From Penaeus vannamei (lineage: Eukaryota > Arthropoda > Malacostraca > Decapoda > Penaeidae), in contig NC_091576.1 of the NCBI RefSeq assembly GCF_042767895.1, positions 15,170,993-15,234,992 on the forward strand: DNA of 64,000 nucleotides, written 5' to 3'. Below are positions 41,088 to 51,485 of the stretch, piece after piece. Positions within the stretch are counted from its first letter, which is position 1; every line of letters begins with the position of its first letter. The translations under genes were made by a program, and so were the position numbers. Under the pieces are notes generated by a model, which saw nothing but the letters and a program-made list of their open reading frames with translations, was not told the origin of the DNA and made no database searches.

Positions 41088-41115
41088 GTCGGTCGGTCGG
41101 TCGGTCGGCTGGTCG
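41088..41115. repeat. (GGTC)5
   Basis: GTCGGTCGGTCGGTCGG followed by one decayed unit. Confidence 0.93.
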
Positions 41116-41204
41116 GTGGGGCTGTCGGTCTGTGTGTGAGGAGGCGCTCGCTACCTTACCTCCCGTCCTCGCCACTTCGCGGCTGTTTGTGTTTTGTTCC
41201 CCAT

Positions 41205-41403
41205 GGGAGGGCAGCTGTACTTCGTCTGGGTACTGGGCATGGTGGGGTCCCGATGCTGCTTTTGGTGCTGCCGTAATGACTCCTGGTGGGGCTGTTTATG
41301 CTGCTGTTGCCGCTGTCGTTGTTGCTGCATTTGCTGTTGTTTTTACGGCTGCCGCCTCTGTCGCCTCTGCACGTGTTTACTTTGGCACTGCGTACTGGTG
41401 CTT
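41205..41403 (+). CDS. Weak candidate exon, Ala/Val-rich, with GTATGT donor
   Basis: A frame open from 41132 becomes Ala/Val-rich through a degenerate GCTGCTGTT repeat (AAVAAVVVAAFAVVFTAAAS), then reads ARVYFGTAYWCLG. A TTAG|GTATGT donor-like site follows (GT at about 41405). The Ala/Val block could be a membrane segment. Because GCT/GTT repeats generate such peptides, non-coding origin is equally likely. Confidence 0.15.
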
Positions 41404-41626
41404 AGGTATGTCGGGATTCATTCTCACCCTCTTTCTCCTTTTCTCTTTCTCAACCTCCTTCGTTATCTCCTCCCTTTGTCATTTCTCTTGCCTCCTCATC
41501 TCCCCTCCCCTTCCCCTTCTTTCTCCTGCCGCTCACAATTCTTTCTTTTCTCGTTTTCCTTATCACCTCCCCTCCCCCTCCTCCTCCTCCGCTCCCCAAC
41601 TCCTTCCTATCCCTCCTCCCTCTCCC

Positions 41627-41699
41627 TCCTCCTCCTCCTCCTCCTCCTCCTCCTCCTCCTCCTCCTCCTCCTCCTCCTCCTCCTCCTCCTCCTCCTCCC
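41627..41699. repeat. (CCT)24 microsatellite
   Basis: Near-perfect CCT triplets. Pyrimidine-rich sequence from 41440 leads in. Confidence 0.96.
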
Positions 41700-41837
41700 T
41701 CTCCCCCTTCTTTCTCACCCCCCGCCCCCTTTTCCCCGTGTTTTTCGTGCCCTGTTCGGCCCTCATGATATCCACGTGATGGGAACTTCAGTCGTACCCA
41801 CGCCCAGCAGACACAATTACTCGTCGTCTTCAGTGCC

Positions 41838-42027
41838 CTCTGTGTGGGTATGGGTGTGTGGGTGTGGGGGGCGGGGGAGGATGCATGTGCGTGTGTGTAG
41901 GTATTTGTGTGCGTTTTTGTGGGTGTGGATGTGTGTAAGTCTGCGTGTGTGTGTGGGGGGGGGGGGTAGGAGTGTGTGTGTGTGTGTGTGTGCGTGTGCG
42001 TGCGTGTGTCTATGCATGTGGGTGTGT

Positions 42028-42063
<36 letters not shown>
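41838..42063. repeat. Decayed (GT)n with G runs, then (GA)15
   Basis: TGGGTGTG, GTGCGTGTG and a G10 run at about 41958, then GTGTGCGTGTG to about 42027, then GA at 42033-42063. Confidence 0.92.
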
Positions 42064-42066
<3 letters not shown>

Positions 42067-42265
42067 GGAAGACAGAGAGGGGAAGAGACAGTGTATGGGA
42101 AGTTTCTGCGTTTCTTGGAAAGTGCGGCAGTGTCCTTGGGAATAAAACGAACCAGATGATGAATAAATTGAATTTGATTTATTCTGCTATGGTGGCGGCA
42201 GTGGCGACTCGGGGAAGGAGGCCTGAAAGAGGTGTGGGAGGGTGACTGACCCTCCCCCGCTCCAC
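42064..42265. other. Unique DNA
   Basis: High-complexity spacer, includes GGAATAAAACG at about 42140. No gene. Confidence 0.4.
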
Positions 42266-42520
42266 CATCACGTCTTTCTCCTCTTCCTCCTCCTCCTTGT
42301 CCCACTTCTCCTCCTCCTTGCCCTACTCCAACTCCTCCTACGACAACTCCTCCTCCTCCTACTCCGCTATCGACAACATGCAACCTCCCTCCTCCATTCT
42401 ATTTCTACCGTTATATCTCTCATCTTTTCCTCCTCCTTGTCCTCTTTCAATTCTTCTTTCTCTTCCTCTTCCACTTCCCACCTTTCCTTCCTGCACCTTG
42501 TACTTTCTCTCCCTTTCGCT
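42266..42520. repeat. CTCCT/TTCC pyrimidine-rich tract
   Basis: CTCCTCCTTG recurs at about 42289, 42309 and 42430. Confidence 0.8.
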
Positions 42521-42830
42521 TCTTTGTGATTATCTCGCCTCCCTCTTCCTTCCTTCGCCAGTGTTGTGGTGGCATCGGCACTGTAGTCCGTGTCCTCGCT
42601 TCGGTTACTTTGGTGGCGGTGACTTTCACGTCTATGGTGAGCTTATGGCGAGCCAGCTCTACCTTCACTTCTCTTCGTGTGGCATTTTATTTATTTGTTT
42701 GTTTGTTTGTTTTGAGTGTGCGGCCTTCTTTCTCGCGATGTGATTCTCCTCCTTTTCATTAATCGTTTACTGGGAGTGTTGTAGGTGCTCGGTTCCCCGT
42801 AGAAATGGCGGGGTGAGCGAAAGGCGTGGG
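42521..42830. other. Unique DNA
   Basis: GTGGCATCGG, GGTGGCGGTGAC and GTGTGGCA words. (TTTG)4 at about 42693-42710. No gene recognised. Confidence 0.4.
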
Positions 42831-43030
42831 CGGGAGGAGGGTCTGGAGGGGTGTGGGCAGGAGAGGGAGAGGGAGGCAGACAGACAGACAGGAGACAGAA
42901 AGACAAACAGGCACGGAACGAGAGAAAGGGGGTGCGCAGACTGACGGTCAGAAATGGTCGCTGAGGCAAAGTGGAGACTGGGCGATAAGCAGAAACGAAC
43001 AGGAATATGGAGAGAGAGAGAGAGAGATAA
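42831..43030. repeat. Purine-rich DNA with (CAGA)4 and (GA)9
   Basis: GGCAGACAGACAGACAGG at about 42877-42892, GA at about 43011-43028. Confidence 0.82.
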
Positions 43031-43178
43031 AGATGGGGAAGGAAGGACTGAAGAAAGCGTTATGGGTTGGGCGCTGGTCTATGGTAGCGGATGGCATGAG
43101 TAAGCAAGTGCGGCGGCGGCGGCAGCGAGGCCTGGGCACCTTGGGCACAGTGCCACGCCGATGGCCCGCTCGACTTAC

Positions 43179-43261
43179 CTTGTGTGTGTGTTGGCACCGG
43201 CGCCGCCCGAGTTCCTCTCTCGCGGATTCTCTCTCCTCAAGATCGTAAACATTGCGCACAT
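43179..43261 (-). CDS. Candidate minus-strand first exon with a perfect donor
   Basis: On the minus strand CACAAG|GTAAGT (GT at 43178-43177) matches the donor consensus fully. An ATG at 43261-43259 opens a frame reading MCAMFTILRRENPRERNSGG then AGANTHT into the donor. A second frame is also open. Upstream (43262-43345) is a CpG-rich block with (CCG)n, suitable as promoter or 5' UTR. Full exon identity and product are unknown. About one such perfect donor is expected by chance in the window. Confidence 0.28.
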
Positions 43262-43345
43262 ATTGGCGGCTTCTCTTACTCGCTCGGGCCTCCCACTCCC
43301 GCCGCCGCCGCCCGCCGCCCGCGCCCGCGCCTCGCTGCTTATGCT
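43262..43345 (-). promoter_or_regulatory. CpG-rich (CCG)n block
   Basis: CCGCCGCCGCCCGCCGCCC and GCGCCCGCGCC, immediately upstream (minus strand) of the candidate first exon. Confidence 0.3.
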
Positions 43346-43689
43346 CCTTGGTCTCTTTAGCTTCGTTCTCTCGCTCCTCCTCTTCCAGATTTGGGGTTGG
43401 GGTTTTGGAAGGGGGTTGTTTTTCTGGGGTTGTCTGGCTTCTTTACTCTCTATCTATCTCCCGCTCTTTCTATTTCTCTCTCTTTCTCTCTATTTCTTTC
43501 TCTCTATCTCTTCCCTCCATATGCATGTATGCTATATCATTATTATCATCAGATATATAATTCTGATATTCTTGTATAATAGTTGAAAAAAAATTGTCAA
43601 CCTCATCCCCCACACATGCAATCTCTCCCTCTCCCTCCCTTCAGGATTGTCGCTGAAATTGTGCTGAACTACCTCATGCTAATGAACAT

Positions 43690-44125
43690 GAGAAATACAC
43701 CCGACACACATACAGTAACGGAAAAAAGAAAAACACAAGGGGCGTAAAGAAAGGGGGTGGAAGGAAAAAAGATAAAAGTGTTGGAAGAAGACAAAGTGTG
43801 AGATGAATATCCCGGTATCGTGGAAACGAAAGCGAGAATGGACGCACGCAAGGAAGAATAAAAAGAAGGGAACAGAAAGAAAAGGAGAGAAAATGAAAAG
43901 AAAAATGGAAAGAAAACTAAATAAGGGAGATGGAAGAAAAAAATGCGTTGAAATATTATGATAAAAGATCGAAAAAAAAAATAATGAAAAAGGAGGAAGA
44001 AAACAAAACACAAGTAAAAAGGAGAAAATAAAAGAAATGGAAGAAAAAATGAAAATGAAAGAAAAAGATAAAGATGGAAGTAAAACAAAAGCAATGGAAG
44101 AGAGAATAAAAGAAAGGCGGAGGAA
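43690..44125. repeat. A-rich purine domain
   Basis: GGAAAGAAAA and AATGAAAA words. Phe-rich minus frames are artefacts. Confidence 0.8.
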
Positions 44126-44166
44126 GGCGAAATGAAAGAGAGTTGGATATCAAGCGCTGTATCGGA

Positions 44167-44200
44167 CCCCCCCCCCCCCCCCCCCGGCGGCGGCGGCGCG
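44167..44200. repeat. C19 run followed by (CGG)5
   Basis: Uninterrupted C19 then GGCGGCGGCGGCG. Strong local C/G strand switch. Confidence 0.95.
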
Positions 44201-44349
44201 ACAGGAGGAGTCCGTTCGTTTTGTCGGCGGCGAAGCTAACCGAGCGCGCCTTGTTATGCTGTGTTTACATATTATTATCCCTCGCTCACGTGCCATTACG
44301 GGGATAGTCAGCTCTTTTATCCGTTTTCCCCCTCTTTCCTTTTCCCTTT

Positions 44350-44855
44350 TTTTTGTGTTGTCATTTTCCGTGCGAGTTTTTTTTTGTGCTTGTGATTTTG
44401 TCGAAAAAAAATAAAAGGAAATATGTTTTTATTTTCTTTTTTTACTTGTTTTCGTTTCTTTTCTTATATGTTATTCTTTTTTCTTTTTTTCTTTTCTTAT
44501 CTTGGGTTCTTTTCTGTTTGCTCTCTTCACGCTTGCTTTGCGGTCGTTTGTTCTGGATGTTCTTTAATTTTGAAACGTATTGATTGTGCGTGGATAACGT
44601 TGTAATTATGGTTACAGTGGTGATGGTGATGGTGCTGATGCTGTCCGTATGTTGTTATTATTGATGATGCTGTGGTCTGTCTGATATTTTTGTGATTGTT
44701 TTAGTTTCCATCTTCTGCTGTTGTTGTTGCTGTTCTATAATGGTATTACTGTTATTATTATTGTTGATGTGATTATTTTTTTTATTTTTTTTTTATTACC
44801 GTTTTATTTTTATTTTATTTTTTTACTAATCCGGCATTCGTTCTCTTTCCAACAG
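44350..44855 (+). other. T-rich intron-like sequence with branch point and 3' splice site
   Basis: T-rich DNA without coding frames ends in TACTAAT (44824-44830, near-consensus branch point), a pyrimidine tract GTTCTCTTTCCAACAG and AG at 44854-44855, 26 nt after the branch adenosine. This is the best 3' splice site in the window. Confidence 0.55.
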
Positions 44856-44933
44856 GTGAGCGCCTACGATAAGTCGCTGTGTGCGTCCGTGTGTTCCCTT
44901 GCTGCCGCTCAGGGACCGCCTCCGCTTGTGTAG
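44856..44933 (+). CDS. 78-bp exon-like segment, branch-point acceptor and GTGAGT donor
   Basis: Bounded by CAACAG and TAG|GTGAGT (GT at 44934). Only frame 0 is open. It reads VSAYDKSLCASVCSLAAAQG then PPPLV and ends in TAG as the last three bases, so if coding in that frame translation stops exactly at the exon end. Otherwise it is an untranslated exon. The 5' end GTGAGC makes CAG|GTGAGC a second potential donor at the acceptor, as in the 17906 segment, matching a recursive-splicing exon. No family recognised. Confidence 0.42.
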   Translation: MSAYDKSLCASVCSLAAAQGPPPLV

Positions 44934-45136
44934 GTGAGTGGACTTTGTGGGGAAGGGGTAGAGTGTGGAGGTGGGGGGGGGGGTGGGAGGGGGAAGAATG
45001 AAGGGGTAGGAGGAGGGTGTGAGTGGAGATTGGGAGGGGTAGGTGGCAGGTGTGGAAGCGATTATCCAGTCCCTTAATGTGGAATGGAGTAATGGGGGGA
45101 GGGTGTTGTTTTATGGTACTGTGAGTCCTGCTGGTG
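44934..45136. other. G-rich to mixed DNA, putative intron start
   Basis: GTGAGTGGACTTTG followed by G-rich sequence with GGGGGGGGGTGGG. No gene. Confidence 0.4.
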
Positions 45137-45160
45137 TTTTTTTTTTTTTTTTTTTTTTTT
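45137..45160. repeat. T24 homopolymer
   Basis: Uninterrupted T run after GGTG. Pyrimidine-rich sequence (45170-45410) follows. Confidence 0.95.
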
Positions 45161-45559
45161 ATCTACTTATGGTTCTTCTTTATTCTCCTCCTCCACCTCT
45201 ACCTTTTTCCGGTATTTTCTTCTCCCTCCCCCTTGTTTTTCTCTCTTTCTTTTCTTTTGATGATTATCCTCGTTTTTCGACCTTCTCTTCCTTGCCTCCT
45301 CCCCTCTTCCCGTTTCCTTCTTTCTCTTCCTTTCTTTTCCTCTCCCCTCCCCCGGCAGCCCCTCAGTCTTCCTCAGCATCACCCGTTGCTTCTGTTCCTC
45401 TTATCCATTCCCCCACGTTTGCCATCTTTATTTGTTATTATATATTAATTTCATGCATTTTTATGTATAGTCATCGGCCGTTTTCTATTCCCGTTGAGGT
45501 TTTGGGACCTCTCCGTGGTAACAACAGGCCGGTTGAGAGTGACGTGTTGTTGACGTGAC

Positions 45560-46265
45560 GTGACATGATGATTAAGGGGAGGGGCGAAGGGGAAGGGGGT
45601 GGAAGGGAGAGGGGGAAGCGGGAGGGTGGAGATAAAAGGGGGAAGGGTGGTGGAAGGGATGGGGTGGGAGGAATAGAGGGAGAAGGAAAAGGGACGTTGA
45701 GAGGAAGGAGGAAGGGGTTGGGTGAGAGGGAGTAGGGATGGGGATGGAAGGGACGGAGAAGGTGGGATAGGGGACAGGGAGAAAGGGGATAAGAGAAGAA
45801 ATGGTGGTAATAGGAAAAGAAAAGAGGAAGTAGCTGTAGTCTCGTAGCCTTGTAGTCTTTTAGCCTTGTCCTTGGTGCATGGCAAGGGGTGAGGAGGGGA
45901 ATGAAGGGGAGGGGGAGGAGAGGAAGTAGAAGGAAGTAGGAGGAAGAGGGGAGCTAAGGGAGGATAGAGGTAGAAGGAAGGGGAGTTTTTGTTGTGATAG
46001 GGAAACGTGAAGGATCCAACTGCGGCAAAAGTGTTGTTGTATCCTTACGCCTTAGGGTGCGTGAGTGGGGGGAGGAGAGGGGGTCATGGGGGAGGGAAGA
46101 GAGGGTGAAGGCTTCCTGGGGGTGTGTGAATTGGGAGGGACGGGGGGGGGGGGAGAAGGTTAGACCCGCAAAAGGAGGAGGGAGGAAGGGAAAGGAAAGA
46201 CAATTCCGGATCCTTTGGGGGTTGCGGGGGTGGGGGTGGGGGTTGAATGAACAGGGGAGGGGGCA
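45560..46265. repeat. G/A-rich domain
   Basis: GGGGAAGGGGG, GGGAGGAATAG and later GGGGTTGCGGGGGTGGGGG. (GTGAC) steps TTGACGTGACGTGACATGA at about 45550-45568 precede it. A brief unique segment lies at 45985-46060. Confidence 0.75.
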
Positions 46266-46334
46266 AGTACCGTGGGCTGTGAATCTGATAGACCGATAGA
46301 CAGGGCGAGCCATACTAACCACTATAAATTTCCA

Positions 46335-46612
46335 CCGGTAGGACAAGGTAGGGCAGAGCAGAGCAAAGCCGAGCAGGGTAGGAGAGGGCGGGTTAGGACA
46401 GGGCGTAGCAGAGCAGTGCAGGGCAGGGGAGCCCAGGGCGCAGCAGTGCAAATTAGGACAGTGAAAGACAGAGCAAAACAAAAGCAAAGCAAGACAGCGG
46501 AGCCAAGCAGGGCAATGCAAGGCATAGTAGATCATGACATGGCTGGACAGAATAGGTTATAAAGCCGGCAGGGCATATCTAAGCAGGGCAGGGCAGGCTA
46601 AAGCAAGACAGC
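46335..46612. repeat. Degenerate AGGGC/AGAGC/AAAGC pentamer repeat
   Basis: Roughly 45-50 pentamers (GGGCAGAGCAGAGCAAAGCC type) with drift to AAGCAAAGCAAGAC and back to GCAGGGCAGGGCAGG. The 5-bp phase is often kept. Confidence 0.9.
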
Positions 46613-46963
46613 GTTACGGGAGGCTAGACACCTTCCGCGAACCTGCCAGGTGTTAATTGCTCGGCTCACAGAACGAGTTTATTGATAAAATCACCTCAAT
46701 TAAGTGGCGGGAGACGGCGAGTGCGGACGGGTGCGGAGGAGGTGACCGGGTTATCGTTATACGTGGTTTCGCTTTTCGAACGAGGATTTTTTTTTTGCTA
46801 CCGTGGTTTACTATTTTCCTTTTTTTTCCTTGTTTTCGTTATGTGTTATTTTTGGGTTGGTTCCCTTTGTTTGGTTCTTGCTTTTTTGTGATTCGTATTA
46901 TTTTTATTATTGTCATCAGTCCTTTTGTTTTTTGTCTTCATCAGTTAATGTTATTATGACTTT
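46613..46963. other. Unique then T-rich DNA
   Basis: 46620-46770 is high complexity, the rest T-rich and intron-like. No gene recognised. Confidence 0.4.
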
Positions 46964-47070
46964 ATTATTGTTGTGGTTATTATTATTACTACTATTATTA
47001 TTATTTATTATTGTTGTGGTTATTACTACTACTACTACTACTACTACTATTTTCATTATTATTATTGTTT
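46964..47070. repeat. (ATT)/(ACT)n with a duplicated TATTGTTGTGGTTATTA
   Basis: The 17-bp phrase appears at about 46967 and 47012, each leading into ATT or ACT triplets. Confidence 0.93.
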
Positions 47071-47380
47071 TTATTAATGGTTATTTGTGCTGTGAATGCT
47101 ATCATTACTTTGTTAGAATACCGTTTTGTGGTCTCAGGGGGGAGAGGGGAGTACAGTGACATTATTTATAAGCTTTTTGGGTTTTGATAATTTGCATTGG
47201 TTTTTGGCGATAGGATTTTCGTAATGTGATTACCGTTTTTTCCTGTTTTGTGTCTGTTTTATTTTATAGGTCGATGTCTGATGTCACACTGAGACCGACT
47301 GTTCATATACCGTTGTTGTTGTTTTTTCTTTATCCTTTCTGTTTTATTTTACCTTTCTCCATTTTCTTTCACTCTATCAT
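47071..47380 (+). other. T-rich DNA with a strong acceptor-like site at 47268-47269
   Basis: TGTCTGTTTTATTTTATAG precedes GTCGATGTCTGATGTC. One following frame reads SMSDVTLRPTVHIP before a T-rich decay. No donor of quality follows, so exon status is doubtful. Confidence 0.25.
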
Positions 47381-47645
47381 TCTACTTCCCATCTCGCATT
47401 CCCTCCTTCCCTCCCTCCTCCTCATGTTCCTTCCCGCTCTCTATCCATCCTCCCCTCTCTTCCTCATCCTCTTTTATTCCCTTCCTCCCTCGTTCCTTCC
47501 TTCCCTACCCTTTCCTCCCTCCCTTCCTACTTCCTACCGTCGTTGCTTCATTCCCCTATTCATTCATTCATTCCCTCTCATACTACCTCATTCTTTCCTC
47601 TGCCTTCCCTTCCTTCCCTTCCTCAACCTCTTTCTGCCTCTCCTT
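47381..47645. repeat. TTCC/CCTC pyrimidine tract
   Basis: CTTCCTTCC and CCCTCC words. CATTCATTCATTCC at about 47558-47572. Confidence 0.8.
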
Positions 47646-47651
47646 CTCCCT

Positions 47652-47870
47652 GCGTGCGTGCGTGCGTGCGAGCGAGCGAGCGGCGTTCCTCGCCCTCGCC
47701 ACGGGAGCTAATTCAGCGGCGTCTCGGCGAGGACACGCTCGTCTCTGCGCGGAGGCGGCGGCCGGCGTGCACGGAGGTCGTCCTCAAGGATTAGTCCACG
47801 TCCTCCGATTTCTGCTCGTCTCGGTCGTCCTCCCTCCGCTGACGCTCGTGCTCTGTCGTCTCGTCGTCCC
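47652..47870. promoter_or_regulatory. (GCGT)5(GCGA)4 and CpG-rich island
   Basis: Tetramers to 47685, then CpG-dense unique sequence. One frame reads RELIQRRLGEDTLVSARRRR then PACTEVVLKD and a stop at about 47792-47794. No upstream start. Island or exon remnant. Confidence 0.3.
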
Positions 47871-48270
47871 CTCCTTATTCTTGTTCCGTTTTCGTCGGTT
47901 CTTCTTTTGGTGAACGTTCGGATTTTCTCGTCTTGTTCTGTTCGTTTTCGTCGTCCCCTTATTATTATGTTCGTTCTCGTCGTCTCTTATCATCATGTTC
48001 ATTCTTCTTCCCGGGTCTTATTCTTTTCGGTTTCGTTTGTCCCCTTTGTATTCTTGTTCAGCTCTCGTCGTCGCTTCTTCGGATTTCGTTTTTCTCTTCT
48101 CATGTTCGTTCTCGTCGTCTCTTATAATTATTCTGATTTTCCCCTGTTATTCTGTACGTTTTCTTCGTCCCCTTCTCATGATATTCGTTCTGGTCGTCCC
48201 TTTTTTATGAAATTCATTCTGAGATTCCCTTCTTATTCTGTTCATTCTCACCGTCTTTCTTCTTTCCGTT
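47871..48270. repeat. ~29-33-bp GTTCGTTCTCGTCGTC repeat
   Basis: About eleven diverged units carrying TTCGTT, CTCGTCGTC and CCTTATTATTAT-like words (clear copies at about 47945, 47974, 48066, 48108, 48158 and 48187). Low-complexity Phe/Val/Ser frames follow from it. Confidence 0.88.
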
Positions 48271-48274
48271 CGCA

Positions 48275-49157
48275 CCTCCGTGGTTTTCGACTGCTTCTCA
48301 GTCTGCTTGTCCTTCCTCGTTTTTTTTTCTTTCTTTGCTTCTTCTTCTTCTTTGTTCTTCTTCTCGTTATGGATTCCGCCAGCCCTCCTCACCGTCCTTC
48401 CTCATAGTTTCCGATTGCCTTTCATTCTCCTTCGCTTTTTCGTTCCTCTTTTCTCATTCCGTCCTTCTCTCTTTGCTCCTCTCGTTTTCTTACTCCCTAC
48501 CTTCTTCTCTTCCTTCGTACTTTCTTTTCTTCCTCCCTTCCTATTCTTCCTACCTTCCTTCCTGATTTTCTTCCTACATTTTTTCCTACCTTACTTCCTT
48601 TATTTATTCAATTATTCCCTTCTTTCTCTTGTCTCCTAAACACCCTCTCCCCCCATTCGTCCTCCCTTTTTTCCTTTACCGATATCCGCTCTCCTTCGTT
48701 CTTGTACTTTTATCATCATCTACTTCATTTTTTTATCATTATTTTCCCGAGGACGACGTGAGATGGGTTCGGTTTTTGATACTCCTGTCTCTTTCATCTT
48801 TTTTTCCTTCCTCCCTTTTCTACCTGTCGTCGCCTTCGTTGTTCGCCTCGTCTTTTGTGTTTCCCCAGAAGGAATTGCTCTTCCTCCTCCCCCTCCTCCT
48901 CTTTACTTTCTTTTTTTTCTCCTCCTCCTCCTCCTCTTTACTTTCTTTTTTTTCTCCTCCTCCTCCTCCCCCGTCTTCTCACTCTCTTTCTCTTTCGTCT
49001 TCTCATTTTCTCTCTTCCTCCTCATCGTCATTATCTTTGTTCTCAAACCTCTTCTTCTCCTGGCTTCTCCTCATCGTTGTCACCATTATCGTTTTGTTTA
49101 TCGTCTTCCTCCTCCTCCTCCTTCCTTTTATATCCTCTTGTTAATCATCTTCCTCCC

Positions 49158-49158
<1 letters not shown>
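48275..49158. repeat. Pyrimidine-rich domain with a 35-bp tandem duplication
   Basis: TTCCT/CTCC/TTCTT words throughout. CTTTACTTTCTTTTTTTTCT recurs at 48901 and 48936, exactly 35 bp apart. Confidence 0.88.
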
Positions 49159-49205
<47 letters not shown>

Positions 49206-49230
49206 CATTATCATCATTATCATTATTATC
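49159..49230. repeat. (ATT)n with ATC variants
   Basis: Perfect ATT to about 49204, then ATCATT steps. Confidence 0.96.
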
Positions 49231-49499
49231 TTATTTCTCCTCTTCTTCCTCCTCATCCTCCTCGACTTCTCTTCTTCCTCATCCTCATCCTTCTCAGGTT
49301 TCTCCTCCTCCCCACCTTCTTCTCTTACGTCTTAAAGATCTTCCTCATCTCCCAAGGCCCCCTTTGCGGCGAGGAAGGAACGCGGGCGGAGGAGTCTACA
49401 TATTACAAAGAAGCATCAGACTAACCGAATTTCTGTGAAGGTAGAAAAATTGTTTTATGAAGAGGCAATTTTCGCGTGTTGGCTCATGTACAAAGAGGA

Positions 49500-49915
49500 G
49501 AGGAAGAGGGAGAGAAAAAAGAAAGGAGGGGGAAAAATCATATATGAGGAGAGGTACAGGGGGGGGGATGTGAGGGAGGGGTAGAGGGGGGGGAATTACG
49601 AGAGGCTGTCTTGAAGATGCGTTGTTCCTTCGAGACGAAGAAGCAGCTGAAGAAGAAAGGAATAGCAGGAGGAGGAGGAGGAGGAGAACACAAACTAGAA
49701 CGGGCAGGGAAAGCGAGAACAACAGAAACAACGACTAGGAGGTGGAGAGGTAGAAGGGAGGGAAGGGAAGGGAAAGGAAAGGAGAAAGAAGGAGACAGGA
49801 GAGGAAGAGGAGCGGAGGGAAGGAAGATGGTTTAGGAGAGAAGAGGAGGGAAAAGGGATGGTTTAGGGGAGAGGAGAGGAGGGAAAAGATGGTTTAGGAG
49901 AGGAGAGGAAGGTAG
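49500..49915. repeat. Purine-rich domain with a 31-bp triplicate
   Basis: GATGGTTTAGG recurs at 49826, 49857 and 49888, each followed by GAGA(A/G)GAGGAGGGAAAAG or close. (GGA)7 at about 49669-49690. Confidence 0.9.
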
Positions 49916-50229
49916 GATAGAATAAGGAAGGGCTTCTGTAGCGAGATTTGGGACGAAACTATTATTTTGCGTTTCGGAATTTACTCTTGTTCTGCATTAT
50001 ATTATCTACCATTTTTTAAAGCAGGTTTTATCACTATTTTCTCTGTTGTTTGTCTCTTTTTCATTTCTGTTTTTTCATGATTTCCTTTTTATCAGAGCTT
50101 TATTTTATTTGATTTTTAACTTTCCGCTCCCCTTTGTTTTTCTTTTGTTTTTTTTCGTTATTATTTCTCTCCTTCCTTTTGTTTTAGTGCTTTACTTTTT
50201 TCTCGTATACCCTTTGTTATTCGCGTTTA
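49916..50229. other. AT/T-rich unique DNA
   Basis: No open frame on complex sequence. Intron-like. Confidence 0.45.
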
Positions 50230-50410
50230 GTCTGTCCATTTTTCCTCCTGTTCCCCTCCCACCCTCTTTCCTTCCTTCCTTCCTTCCTTCCTCCCTTCCA
50301 TCATCCCCTCCCTCCCTTCTCTCTCCCTTCTCTCCCTCCTCAATTCCCCTCCCTCCTTCCCCTCCCCTCCCTCCTCTCCCCCCTCCCCCCCTCCCCTCCC
50401 CCTCCTCCCT
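50230..50410. repeat. (CCTT)7 and CCCTCC pyrimidine tract
   Basis: TTCCTTCCTTCCTTCC at about 50267-50292, then CCCTCC words. Confidence 0.9.
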
Positions 50411-50609
50411 TGCATGCAACATTTAATAAGGAAAGAGTCACGGAACAGCATTTGCTTCTCGTTGCTTCATCGATGCAGGTGTTGCAGATGTTGCAGGTGC
50501 GAGGCGAAAAAAGGAAAATATTTGTGACATGTTTAAGGCATTTTCGTTGTAGGGCGATTTTTGTGTCACCGTTACTGCTGTCAGGTTTATGTGGTTTGGG
50601 CTTCCTTCT
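50411..50609. other. Unique DNA
   Basis: Includes GATGCAGGTGTTGCAG then ATGTTGCAGGTGCGAGG, a short internal repeat of TTGCAG(G/A)TG. No gene. Confidence 0.4.
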
Positions 50610-50688
50610 TCCTCCTCCTCCTCCTCCTCCTCCTCCTCCTCCTCCTCCTCCTCCTCCTCCTCCTCCTCCTCCTCCTCCTCCTCCTCCC
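50610..50688. repeat. (CCT)26 microsatellite
   Basis: Perfect triplets, followed by a (TTC)-rich tract to about 50750. Confidence 0.97.
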
Positions 50689-50750
50689 ATTCTTCTTTTT
50701 CCCCTCCTTCTTCTTCCTCTTCTTCTTCTTCTATTTCCTCCTTCTTTTTG

Positions 50751-51169
50751 TCGTTATTGTGATTTATTTAGTTCGTGGCGGAAGATGATGATATTTAAGT
50801 TTTGCTTCGGTTCATTTAAGGAAAGTATTGTCTGGCGATTGTCGTTGTCATGAGTTACGAGGCGTTTCTTTCCGTCGTCATTTTAAGGTGAACGAGGTAG
50901 GGAGCCCAGGGCCGTTGCACGCTGTTGAAAGATTGTCATTGCAAAATAGATTGTGGATTGAAAAGCTTATAACTTATAACGATGATATGTGAAATGGCAT
51001 TCGTTGCGGTGTAATTCGTTGGTGCGTTTGTTTATAAGGAATTTGAAATGCATAAGGAGATTTACGATGAAAAAGAGATGTAAAGTGTCGTTGGTTTGGT
51101 TGCGGCGCGTCTGCGCGTGTGGAAGGGCGTGCGATGGCAGGGTGAACGCAGCACGGACGCTCATCGGCG
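50751..51169. other. Unique DNA
   Basis: Complex sequence. One plus frame from ATG 50989 reads basic residues (MKWHSLRCNSLVRLFIRNLK) before running into a CT repeat. No motif or splice support. Confidence 0.35.
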
Positions 51170-51485
51170 GCCTCCTCTTCCTTCCTCCTCGGTGCCCTCC
51201 TCTTCCTTCCTCCTCGGTGCCCTCCTCTTCCTCCTTACGCTTGATTGTTTTCCTTCTCCTCATCCTTCTTTTCTTCCATCTTCTATTTCTTGGTCGTCGG
51301 CTTCCTCCTGCTCCTCCTCCTCCTCCTCCTTTCCCCCTTCTTTCCCCCTTCTCCTCCCCCTCCTTTCCCCCCTCTCCTCCCCCTCCTTTCCCCCTCTCCT
51401 TCCTCCTTTCCTCTCCTCTCCTCCCCCTCCTTTTCCCCCTTCTCCCCCTCCTTTCCCCCTTCCCCTCTCCACCCCCCCTCCCCCA
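51170..51485. repeat. 25-bp tandem repeat then CCTCC-rich tract
   Basis: Units at 51170 and 51195 (CCTCCTCTTCCTTCCTCC then TCGGTG) are nearly identical, with a third partial copy at 51220. C/T-rich sequence continues. Confidence 0.92.
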
